DNA of 5,869 nt from Planctomycetota bacterium (GTDB lineage: Bacteria; Planctomycetota; Planctomycetia; Planctomycetales; Planctomycetaceae): positions 1 through 5,869 of the forward strand of contig JAJRTM010000497.1 of assembly GCA_024278285.1 (NCBI GenBank). Reading direction: 5' to 3'. Positions 1 to 5,443 of this stretch are shown here, piece after piece (the first letter of the stretch is position 1; each line of letters begins with the position of its first letter). The translations under genes and the position numbers were made by a program. Below the pieces are notes generated by a model. That model searched no databases and was not told where the DNA came from. It worked only from the letters and a program-made list of their open reading frames with translations.

Positions 1-2
1 AT

Positions 3-977
3 TCGCAACAGATAACAGAATTTCCTATCCGCCTCACGATTTCAGATCATTCAGAGTTGGTTGGTTCCCGTATAAAAAGTGACGGCTTGAATGTCACAAT
101 CAGAACAAAAACGCTGGGCGAATTGCAGGTTCCTGCCCGGAAAGTGAAATCTATTCTGTATTCTCCACTGGATGAAGCAACAAAGAAACAATGGGATGAA
201 CTGATTCAAAAAAAAGTCAGCGACGATTTACTGGTAATCAAAAAAGGAGAAAAACTGGATTATCTGCCAGGTGTTGTTACGCAATTTGATGAAAAAAAAG
301 TGATGTTCCTTTATGAAGGAAATGAAATTCCAGTACGGCTTGAAAAAATATTTGGCATCATCCACCCGCATCCATTCGCTCCTCCGGGACAAGCAAAATG
401 CAGGCTTGAAACAACTTCGGGCGATTCCCTGTTTGTCGAACAGATCACTTTGGAAAAGAATGATTTCCGCGTACGGACCGGACCGGATCATTTCATTACG
501 ATTCCGAAAAAAGAAATTCGCCTGCTGGATTTCAGTCTCGGGCGAATCGTCTATCTTTCGGACATGCCTCCTGAAGGGGTCGAATACACTCCGTATTTTG
601 ATACCGTCTGGGAATATCAGCGAGACAAAACGATTGATGGTTCTCCCCTCAAGCTGGGAGACAAAGAGTATTCCAAGGGATTGTGGATACATTCCAAAAC
701 AAAATTAACTTACCGTTTAGCGGGTGAATTTTCCCGCTTCCAGGCGTTAATGGGGATTGATGCTTCGGTGGCCAAATCGGGTTTGGGGAATGTGCATGTC
801 ACCATTTCTGCCGATGATAAAATAATTCTGGACGAACAGGTGACTGCCTTCACTGCTTTGTACAAAATTGATTTAGATGTTAAAGGTTATCGCTTCTTGC
901 ATATTCTTGTTGATTTTGGTGAAGGACTAAATATCGCGGACCGACTGGACCTGGTCGATGCCAGGCTCATTAAATAA
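3..977 (+). CDS. NPCBM-domain protein, 5' end cut off by the window edge
   Basis: The frame is open to the left edge, so the gene starts outside the window; a TTG at 57 is only an internal Leu codon. The 324 visible residues begin with beta-rich modules of the type 'x-G-x-I ... L-x-V ... G-x-L-x-V-P-x-x-K-V'. Three degenerate copies lie at about residues 10-52, 82-122 and 132-178, each ending in a short 'i-P/V-x-x-k/r-I' strand. Residues about 180-324 match the NPCBM (NEW2) carbohydrate-binding module: a conserved 'YSKGLWIHSKTKLTY' loop, then 'FSRFQALMGID', 'VHVTISADDKIILD', and a final 'LDLVDARL' strand. NPCBM modules are known from glycoside hydrolases, but no hydrolase domain is visible here, so binding or scaffolding outside the cytoplasm is the most that can be inferred. 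It is followed 111 nt later (or 42 nt, if the older start at 1020 is used) by an HtrA-like protease on the same strand, possibly in one transcript. Two A8 runs (208-215 and 292-299) lie inside the frame but do not break it. Confidence 0.85.
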   Translation, partial: SQQITEFPIRLTISDHSELVGSRIKSDGLNVTIRTKTLGELQVPARKVKSILYSPLDEATKKQWDELIQKKVSDDLLVIKKGEKLDYLPGVVTQFDEKKVMFLYEGNEIPVRLEKIFGIIHPHPFAPPGQAKCRLETTSGDSLFVEQITLEKNDFRVRTGPDHFITIPKKEIRLLDFSLGRIVYLSDMPPEGVEYTPYFDTVWEYQRDKTIDGSPLKLGDKEYSKGLWIHSKTKLTYRLAGEFSRFQALMGIDASVAKSGLGNVHVTISADDKIILDEQVTAFTALYKIDLDVKGYRFLHILVDFGEGLNIADRLDLVDARLIK

Positions 978-1019
978 TACTTCTTCCGTTGTAGTACTCG
1001 GGTTGATGCAAAGAGTTCA

Positions 1020-1088
1020 ATGAAAAAAAGTACGATGAAAAATAATTGTCATTCAGCAAGCACCTATTAATTTTGCTTACTGCTTGCG
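1020..1088 (+). other. Apparent remnant of a longer signal peptide, split by an in-frame TAA
   Basis: ATG codons at 1020 and 1035 are in the same frame as the protease that follows. Reading on gives MKKSTMKNNCHSASTY, a TAA stop at 1068-1070, then FCLLLA directly joined to the ATG at 1089 and the sequence FLFIPAIQAQDA. Together this looks like one normal signal peptide: a charged n-region with Lys residues, a hydrophobic core FCLLLAMFLFIPA, and cleavage after AxA/AQA. One base change, such as TTA, CAA or AAA to TAA, would explain the break; a sequencing error would too. A short AAGAG stretch (1011-1015) lies 4 nt before the ATG at 1020, closer than is usual. Confidence 0.5.
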
Positions 1089-2837
1089 ATGTTTCTGTTT
1101 ATTCCTGCAATACAGGCTCAGGATGCGTTGCCGAAGTCTGTACTGAAAGCGCAACAGCAACGAGTGGAAACGATTGCCAAAGTCAGTTCCAGCGTTGTCG
1201 CCATTTTTCCACCCAGCGGCAAAGGGGGAGGTTCCGGGGTACTGATTTCCTCTGAAGGATTAGCACTGACCAACTTCCACGTGGTGAAAGGGGCAGGGCC
1301 TTTTTTGAAGTGTGGTTTGAATGATGGAAACATTTACGATGCCGTGCTGATTGGGATTGATCCGACCGGAGATGTCGCGATTATTAAACTGCTTGGTCGT
1401 GACGATTTCCCCGCAGCTTCGCTTGGAGACAGCGACAAAGTTCAGGCGGGTGACTGGGCATTTGCGATGGGGAATCCTTTTTTGCTGGCTGCTGATTTTA
1501 CTCCCACGTTAACGTTCGGCATGGTCAGTGGTGTGAAGCGGTATCAATACCCGGCTGGATCATTTCTGGAATACACCGATTGCATTCAAGTCGATACTTC
1601 CATCAATCCCGGTAACTCGGGCGGCCCTTTGTTTAATATTGCTGGGGAGGTAATTGGGATTAACGGGCGAATTTCTGTTGAAAAGCGGGGTCGAGTAAAT
1701 GCGGGGGCAGGTTACGCGATTTCGATCAATCAGATTAAAAACTTCAGCGATCATCTTCTCAGCGGTCGAGTTGTCGATCACGCCACATTGGGGGCAACCG
1801 TGCGAACGGATGATTTTTCAAATGTTGTTGTCGATTCACTACTCCCCGACAGTGATGCGGCTCGTCTGGGACTTCGGCAAGGTGATGAAATTGTATCATT
1901 TGGGGGACGGGTTATTGGCAGCGTCAATCAATTCAAAAACGTTTTGGGGATTTATCCGAAGGGGTGGAAAATTCCTTTAACGTATAGAAGAGATGGAAAA
2001 CGTACTGAAATTATCGTGCGATTATTGCCGCTGCATTCTATTGGCGAACTCCTTCAATTCGTTCAGCCACCCCGTCTTTTTGAACATCCACAGAAGAAGC
2101 CCAAAAAGAAAATGCCGAGAATTCCAAAGATCCCCGGACACGATGCTCCACAAATCCCGAAAAAGTACGCACACCTCTACAAAAGTAGACAAGGGTTTGC
2201 AAATTACTATTTCAATGAGCAACACCAGAAAAGACTTCTTGATCAGCTTGATACAATGGGCGATTTCAAAAACAAGAACGCCAAGTGGACATTCATCGGG
2301 ACGCAGCCAGATGGTTCCCCTTTTCGAATGGTGATTACGCAGTTTGCTTCTTTATTGGATTTACCAGCTTCAAAACAAGTCCATCTTCTCGATATCGAAC
2401 GCCCGGAAACCTTCATGGCTGGTTTGAATGAAGAGGGGATGTTGATCAGTTTTTATCAGTTGCATCGTTTGCTGACACAAAAAGAAGAGGGATTCACGGA
2501 ATTTTATTATGTGGGGAGTGAACCACTTGATGGAACCGGTCCAAAGGTTGATATTCTTGCGACAATGGAATCTGGTCGAGAGGCACGCTGGTATTTCGAT
2601 AAACAAACAAAACAATTACTCGGCTGGGATACTTTTATCAGCCCCGATGTTCCTGAATGCAAAATAAGAATTGGGGCGTGGGTCAGCAGTAAAGACCAGC
2701 ATGTTGTACCGACTCAGTGGACGGCCCATTATTCAGGAATCCCTAAGGTCGTTTTTCGATTGGATCAAATGACAATCGAAAACTTTGAACGGTCCGTTGC
2801 CCCTGAACCAGGTGCAGCTCCTGCGCCGAAACCATAA
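1089..2837 (+). CDS. HtrA/DegP-like S1C serine protease with PDZ and extra C-terminal domain
   Basis: This is a probable exported quality-control serine protease of the trypsin-like S1C family. With the ATG at 1089 it has 582 residues. The chymotrypsin-fold triad is complete: His64 in LTNFHVV, Asp95 in PTGDVAIIKL, and Ser177 in NPGNSGGPLF, with the oxyanion-loop pattern GNSGG intact. A single PDZ domain covers about 235-315 (LGLRQGDEIVSFGG as its core). A Lys/Pro-rich linker (about 333-360) leads to a further domain at about 370-570 that does not belong to classical DegP and ends in a Pro/Ala-rich tail. The start is doubtful: the ATG at 1089 has no Shine-Dalgarno and would leave a signal peptide without a positive n-region (MFLFIPAIQAQDA), while better starts at 1020 or 1035 are cut off by a TAA at 1068. 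It sits 52 nt before a related gene with a degenerate active site. Family call is strong; substrate is unknown. Confidence 0.92.
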   Translation: MFLFIPAIQAQDALPKSVLKAQQQRVETIAKVSSSVVAIFPPSGKGGGSGVLISSEGLALTNFHVVKGAGPFLKCGLNDGNIYDAVLIGIDPTGDVAIIKLLGRDDFPAASLGDSDKVQAGDWAFAMGNPFLLAADFTPTLTFGMVSGVKRYQYPAGSFLEYTDCIQVDTSINPGNSGGPLFNIAGEVIGINGRISVEKRGRVNAGAGYAISINQIKNFSDHLLSGRVVDHATLGATVRTDDFSNVVVDSLLPDSDAARLGLRQGDEIVSFGGRVIGSVNQFKNVLGIYPKGWKIPLTYRRDGKRTEIIVRLLPLHSIGELLQFVQPPRLFEHPQKKPKKKMPRIPKIPGHDAPQIPKKYAHLYKSRQGFANYYFNEQHQKRLLDQLDTMGDFKNKNAKWTFIGTQPDGSPFRMVITQFASLLDLPASKQVHLLDIERPETFMAGLNEEGMLISFYQLHRLLTQKEEGFTEFYYVGSEPLDGTGPKVDILATMESGREARWYFDKQTKQLLGWDTFISPDVPECKIRIGAWVSSKDQHVVPTQWTAHYSGIPKVVFRLDQMTIENFERSVAPEPGAAPAPKP

Positions 2838-2889
2838 GTCTTTTCGATGTCTGACAACTAATCGCTTTCATTTTTATAATAAGTTCATC

Positions 2890-3951
2890 ATGAATATTCG
2901 ATTTCTGAGTCATGTCTATTTTGTTGCTGCGATAACCATTTCGTTTAATCTGGTTGTATCGCCGAGCTACTGTTTTGCACAGGATGCTTCCGGAGTTCAG
3001 AAGTCGGAAATTAAAGAAGTAACCCATCAGGTTTTCCCCAAGGTTGTCAAATTGTATGGAGCGGGTGGATTAAAAAACCTTGTGAATTATGGGACGGGGA
3101 TTTTGATTTCAGCCGATGGTCATATTTTGACGGTTTGGAATCATTTGCTGGATACTGATCATCTCACTGTGGTGCTGGATGACGGTCGGCGTTTGCCTGC
3201 CCAGTTTATTGGAGGGGCGGGGGAAGCCGGGCTGGCTGTTCTGAAAATTGAAGTGATCAATGCTCCTCACTTCTCTCTCGATAAAGTTGGTCGCCGTGGT
3301 CCGGGGACACCGGTTTTGGGGTTCAGTAATATGTTTAATGTTGCAGCCGGTTCCGAACATGTATCGGTCATACATGGCGTGATCGCGACCGTTACTGCAT
3401 TAACTGCCCGGCGGGGACGTTTCGATGTTCCATTTCAGGGGGAAGTTTATATTGTTGATGCGATCATGAACAATTCCGGTGCAGCCGGCGGGGCAATTGT
3501 CTCTCATGATGGAGTTCTGCTTGGAGTGATCGGCAAGGAACTACGAGATCGTCGCTCGAATTTATGGATCAATTATTCAATTCCGCTGTACGATGTGAAG
3601 CAGACGATCGGCAAGTTAATTCGCGGAGAGGTCATCATCAATGAGCAAACCGGTTTGTCTCCGGTCATCAAAACAATCGATACCCTGCCGTTAGGATTCC
3701 GGCTGGTTCCCAATGTCGTACCGCGAACCCCTGCTTTTATCGATGCGGTTCTTCCGGGTAGCCTGGCAGAAAAAGCAGGGTTGAAAAGCGATGACCTGAT
3801 CGTACTGCTCGATGACGATTTGATTCAGTCTTGCCACGAATTTTATGAACAGATACGTGACAGCAAAAAAGGAGATCAATTACGAATCACGGTCAGGCGA
3901 AACCAGCAACTGTTTACCGTCGAGTTGATCGTTCCCGAATTTCAGAAATAA
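2890..3951 (+). CDS. HtrA-like PDZ protein with lost catalytic triad (pseudoprotease)
   Basis: The 353-residue protein has an Sec signal peptide (MNIRFLSHVYFVAAI..., cleavage likely after SYCFA, residue 30), so I choose the ATG at 2890; the frame is open upstream to 2785, but that extension is polar and overlaps the previous gene. A trypsin-like double beta-barrel spans about 40-250 (YGTGILISADGHILTVW; AVLKI) and a PDZ domain about 270-350 (VLPGSLAEKAGLKSDDLIVLLD). Aligned to the neighbouring active protease, the catalytic positions differ. His becomes Asn84 (LTVWNHLL, with His85 one place off), Asp becomes Gly114 (AGLAVLKI) and Ser becomes Ala199 (SGAAGGAI). The fold-defining glycines are kept, so this is a maintained protein, not a decaying gene. 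A role in binding substrates or regulating the upstream protease is an inference from adjacency. No clear Shine-Dalgarno precedes the start. Confidence 0.88.
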   Translation: MNIRFLSHVYFVAAITISFNLVVSPSYCFAQDASGVQKSEIKEVTHQVFPKVVKLYGAGGLKNLVNYGTGILISADGHILTVWNHLLDTDHLTVVLDDGRRLPAQFIGGAGEAGLAVLKIEVINAPHFSLDKVGRRGPGTPVLGFSNMFNVAAGSEHVSVIHGVIATVTALTARRGRFDVPFQGEVYIVDAIMNNSGAAGGAIVSHDGVLLGVIGKELRDRRSNLWINYSIPLYDVKQTIGKLIRGEVIINEQTGLSPVIKTIDTLPLGFRLVPNVVPRTPAFIDAVLPGSLAEKAGLKSDDLIVLLDDDLIQSCHEFYEQIRDSKKGDQLRITVRRNQQLFTVELIVPEFQK

Positions 3952-3958
3952 ACCAAAC

Positions 3959-3995
3959 ATCAACGAAAACGGAATTATCTCACCGTGCCGTTGAT
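3959..3995. terminator. Inverted repeat between two convergent genes, possible terminator
   Basis: ATCAACG at 3959-3965 pairs perfectly with CGTTGAT at 3989-3995 around a 23-nt loop; a competing inner pairing is AACGG (3968-3972) with CCGTT (3988-3992). It lies where the + strand pseudoprotease gene and the - strand HPr gene converge, and its right arm overlaps the last HPr codons. On the - strand it is followed by a T-rich stretch (GTTTGGTTTATTT), which suits termination of the HPr transcript. The loop is long and the T tract interrupted, so support is weak. Confidence 0.3.
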
Positions 3996-4289
3996 TTCAA
4001 AATCTGTCGCAAAAAGATGAGTCAGTTTTTGAATCGCTTCTTCGCTTCCGATTCCTTCTGCTTCAAGAATTAAATGCGTCCCCTGCTCAGCTCGTAAAGT
4101 CATTAAATCGAAAACGGTTTTTGCATCGACACGATGATCGCCATTATATATGCGAATTTCGCACTTATAGTTACGAGCAAGTTGTGAAATCTGTGAGCAA
4201 GGAACCAGATGCAGACCATTTTCCAAATTGACAACAACTTCCTCACGATACACGTTTCTGTTCTCCATGGCGATTTGTTCGTGCTCCAT
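3975..4289 (-). CDS. HPr-family phosphocarrier protein, atypical active site
   Basis: This 104-residue cytoplasmic protein resembles HPr/NPr, which passes phosphate from enzyme I to EIIA proteins. Known landmarks: the active-site His27 in NGLHLVP (His15 of HPr), the regulatory-site strand VDAKTVFDLM with Thr58 exactly where Ser46 of HPr falls (31 residues after the His), and the C-terminal helix GSEEAIQKLTHLF. Two changes stand out: the normally conserved Arg17 next to the His is Val29, and Ser46 is Thr58. It has about 12 extra residues at the N-terminus relative to a usual HPr. The ATG at 4289 is chosen because AAGGAG lies 10 nt upstream; the frame stays open to 4484 but that extension has no HPr similarity. 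Gene order hpf-ptsN-HPr suggests a nitrogen-type PTS (an NPr counterpart). No ptsI follows; the next gene converges from the other strand. Confidence 0.88.
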   Translation of the reverse strand: MEHEQIAMENRNVYREEVVVNLENGLHLVPCSQISQLARNYKCEIRIYNGDHRVDAKTVFDLMTLRAEQGTHLILEAEGIGSEEAIQKLTHLFATDFEINGTVR

Positions 4290-4299
4290 GATAAATCGA

Positions 4300-4305
4300 C
4301 TCCTT
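4300..4305 (-). promoter_or_regulatory. Ribosome binding site of the HPr gene
   Basis: On the - strand AAGGAG lies 10 nt before the ATG at 4289. It is one of the few strong Shine-Dalgarno sequences here and decides the start against the longer open frame beginning at 4484. Confidence 0.75.
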
Positions 4306-4345
4306 ATATGCTGAACGCACTTGATTGAAGAGAAAGAACTGAAAA

Positions 4346-4386
4346 CCGAGTACGGCTGGTCTATTCTGACCGCCGTAACCAAAATG
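4346..4386 (-). repeat. 41-nt dispersed repeat, copy B, containing a 27-nt hairpin
   Basis: Read on the - strand this element matches the + strand at 5401-5441 in 33 of 41 positions, including the unbroken block TTTGGTTACGGC and the block TCAGAAT. Inside it, positions 4351-4377 form a hairpin: TACGGC with GCCGTA and GGTC with GACC, ten base pairs with a single bulged base and a six-base loop. It lies 57 nt upstream of the HPr start codon, so it would sit in the 5' leader or promoter region of that gene. Confidence 0.6.
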
Positions 4387-4443
4387 CTACTGTCATAAAA
4401 TTTTGCGAGCTGTTCGTAAACTTTAACCGCTAGTAATACAAAC

Positions 4444-4602
4444 TGCCTGGGAAATGATAGCGTTAGCCTTTGAGCTATCAACACGGCAAACCCAAGCTTC
4501 CATCGCTTGAGCCACTAACCTGCCCAATAGGCAGAACCCGCATCTCCCCGCAAAGCCTATGCCTACCGAATCAGAGAAGATGTGAAACAGGCACAGAACC
4601 CA
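4444..4602 (-). ncRNA. Candidate structured RNA or long leader upstream of the HPr gene
   Basis: This stretch between ptsN and the HPr gene is GC-rich in an AT-rich gap, and strongly G-over-C on the - strand. Hairpins that can form, in - strand order: GTAGGCA (4566-4560) with TGCCTAT (4533-4527); a competing CTGCC/GGCAG (4534-4530 with 4524-4520); CAAGC/GCTTG (4509-4505 with 4497-4493); TGATAGC/GCTATCA (4480-4474 with 4461-4455). TGCCTG (4593-4588) with CAGGCA (4449-4444) could close the whole set. In the first hairpin the outer pair is G-U on the - strand but A-C on the + strand, which favours the - strand. A TATAAT lies just upstream. No recognised RNA family could be assigned; no obvious terminator follows, so it may instead be the HPr leader. 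An open frame on the other strand (4470-4688) has no recognisable product. Confidence 0.35.
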
Positions 4603-4608
4603 AATTCA

Positions 4609-4614
4609 ATTATA
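4609..4614 (-). promoter_or_regulatory. Perfect -10 hexamer TATAAT on the - strand
   Basis: TATAAT on the - strand would start transcription near 4602, at the edge of the structured GC-rich stretch and after the ptsN terminator. The -35 position (around 4632-4637, 17-nt spacing) reads CGCATA, which is poor, so the call rests on the -10 element and its position. Such a promoter would give the HPr gene a leader of about 310 nt. Confidence 0.35.
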
Positions 4615-4678
4615 CAGATGTAACGATGGGATATGCGACCCGAATTTGGACATTTTCAGCAGATTCTAAATTCTCTAA

Positions 4679-4716
4679 AAAAAAGTAAAAATTAGAGGAG
4701 ATAGGCTGTTTCTCCT
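4679..4716 (-). terminator. ptsN: Likely Rho-independent terminator of ptsN
   Basis: On the - strand, overlapping the ptsN stop codon, AGGAGA... pairs with TCTCCT (4716-4711 with 4701-4696; 6 bp, 9-nt loop), followed by CTAATTTTTACTTTTTTTT. The stem is short with three G-C pairs, but the T tract is long. It would separate ptsN transcription from the HPr gene downstream. A second AT-rich stem (4673-4678 with 4692-4697) overlaps the T tract. Confidence 0.6.
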
Positions 4717-5185
4717 ACAATTCATCCTGATCAGCTTCTTTGAGAAGGTCCATCACTTGAACAGCAGTTTTAGATTGTTTGAGAAAGTTACAGAAGTTTT
4801 CATTCCTGAGGTGGCGAGAAATTGTTTCGAGTGCGCGAAGATGGTCTCCCGGGCGATCTGGTGGAGAGATCAGCAAGAACAGGATGAAGACATCATCACC
4901 GTCGAGGCTGGCAAAATCGAGTCCTTCCGGGGCGATTGCGATTGTTGCAACGAGGTTTTCAACAGAAGGATGTTTTGTATGGGGGACAGCAATTCCATTT
5001 CCAATTCCCGTTGAACCAAGTTCTTCTCGTTTAAGAATAGCTGCAACAATACTGTCTTCGTTCTCTGCAGAAACTTGTCCGGAAGAACGCAGACTGGAAA
5101 CCATTCGCCGAATCGCATCTTCCTTGGACCCAGCCTGCAGGTCGGTGACAATGGAATCTTTGATCACTATTTCTGAAAATTTCAT
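4715..5185 (-). CDS. ptsN: PTS EIIA-Ntr (PtsN-like) phosphotransfer protein
   Basis: The 156-residue cytoplasmic protein is a complete single EIIA domain of the fructose/mannitol/nitrogen family, of the usual PtsN length. The phosphorylated histidine is His69 in [11 protein letters not shown], preceded by the family motif [10 protein letters not shown] (residues 53-62); the second active-site histidine is His115 in [12 protein letters not shown]. No transporter EIIB or EIIC domain is fused or encoded nearby, which fits a regulatory role as in the proteobacterial PTS-Ntr, with phosphate coming from an HPr-like protein such as the one encoded downstream. The start is supported by GGAG 7 nt before the ATG. 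It lies 257 nt after hpf and 425 nt before the HPr gene; a hairpin with T tract overlaps its stop, so it probably ends its own transcript. Regulatory targets in this organism cannot be read from the sequence. Confidence 0.92.
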   Translation of the reverse strand: MKFSEIVIKDSIVTDLQAGSKEDAIRRMVSSLRSSGQVSAENEDSIVAAILKREELGSTGIGNGIAVPHTKHPSVENLVATIAIAPEGLDFASLDGDDVFILFLLISPPDRPGDHLRALETISRHLRNENFCNFLKQSKTAVQVMDLLKEADQDEL

Positions 5186-5192
5186 CTTTATG

Positions 5193-5196
5193 CTCC
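5193..5196 (-). promoter_or_regulatory. ptsN: Ribosome binding site of ptsN
   Basis: GGAG on the - strand (within CTGGAGCATAAAG) lies 7 nt before the ATG at 5185 and supports that start. Confidence 0.65.
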
Positions 5197-5234
5197 AGTT
5201 TGAGGCTTTTCCTCTGCACCATTTTCATGCAATC

Positions 5235-5255
5235 GCCACTTAAAAATTATGTGGC
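5235..5255 (-). other. Stem-loop in the ptsN leader
   Basis: GCCAC and GTGGC (5 bp) enclose an 11-nt AT-rich loop about 50 nt upstream of the ptsN start. The T-rich part lies within the loop, not after the stem, so it is not a typical terminator. It may be a leader structure, or chance. Confidence 0.25.
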
Positions 5256-5372
5256 TGAGAATAAGCCCTGTCCTTTGGTAAGTCAGTTGATTTTTCTGTT
5301 TTTCAATTATTACACGAAGAAGCAATACTCGTTCGCCTGATGCGGTTTTTATATTACGACCGGTAATTTCCT

Positions 5373-5387
5373 TTGCGTTTTGCGCAA
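5373..5387. other. Small hairpin in the hpf-ptsN gap
   Basis: TTGCG and CGCAA pair around a 5-nt loop, 57 nt downstream of the hpf stop on the - strand. No T tract follows on that strand (it continues AGGAAATTACCGG), so termination of hpf here is unsupported. Nothing else in the 257-nt gap is convincing apart from the dispersed repeat at 5401-5441; I see no clear -35/-10 pair for ptsN. Confidence 0.25.
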
Positions 5388-5400
5388 GTTTCTAAAGTTC

Positions 5401-5441
5401 CACTTTGGTTACGGCTATCAGAATGAACCATCCGTGCTGGG
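5401..5441 (+). repeat. 41-nt dispersed repeat, copy A
   Basis: This + strand sequence matches the - strand of 4346-4386 at 33 of 41 positions by hand alignment, so the two copies lie in opposite orientation about 1 kb apart, flanking ptsN. It ends 3 nt before the hpf stop codon. The hairpin of the other copy is largely lost here: only ACGG/CCGT (5411-5414 with 5432-5435) or TGGTT/AACCA (5406-5410 with 5426-5430) can pair. Confidence 0.55.
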
Positions 5442-5443
5442 AT

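Noticed and set aside
208..299. Two A8 runs as programmed frameshift sites
   Set aside because: The reading frame continues through both into a coherent NPCBM domain, so no shift is needed.
228..708. Open frames on both strands inside the NPCBM gene
   Set aside because: They overlap a well-supported gene and show no domain, signal or ribosome binding site.
1046..1255. A TTG-initiated frame with a lipobox-like LLTAC after a hydrophobic stretch
   Set aside because: It overlaps the protease in another frame, has no ATG, is closed upstream by a stop at 1043, and soon becomes low-complexity Ser/Thr/Cys sequence typical of an out-of-frame reading.
4290..4484. N-terminal extension of the HPr gene
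   Set aside because: The frame is open, but there is no HPr similarity before 4289, it runs through the hairpin element, and AAGGAG marks the start at 4289.
4470..4688. A + strand open frame in the ptsN-HPr gap
   Set aside because: It starts at TTG, resembles no protein I know, and ends in poly-Lys from the T tract of the opposite-strand terminator; the hairpins explain the region better.
5229..5239. A sigma-54 type promoter upstream of ptsN (GTGGCGATTGC on the - strand)
   Set aside because: The GG and GC elements are only five bases apart, whereas -24/-12 promoters need ten; no other good match was seen near hpf, ptsN or the HPr gene.
4757..5243. + strand open frames opposite ptsN
   Set aside because: They are antisense to a clear EIIA gene with both active-site histidines and a ribosome binding site.
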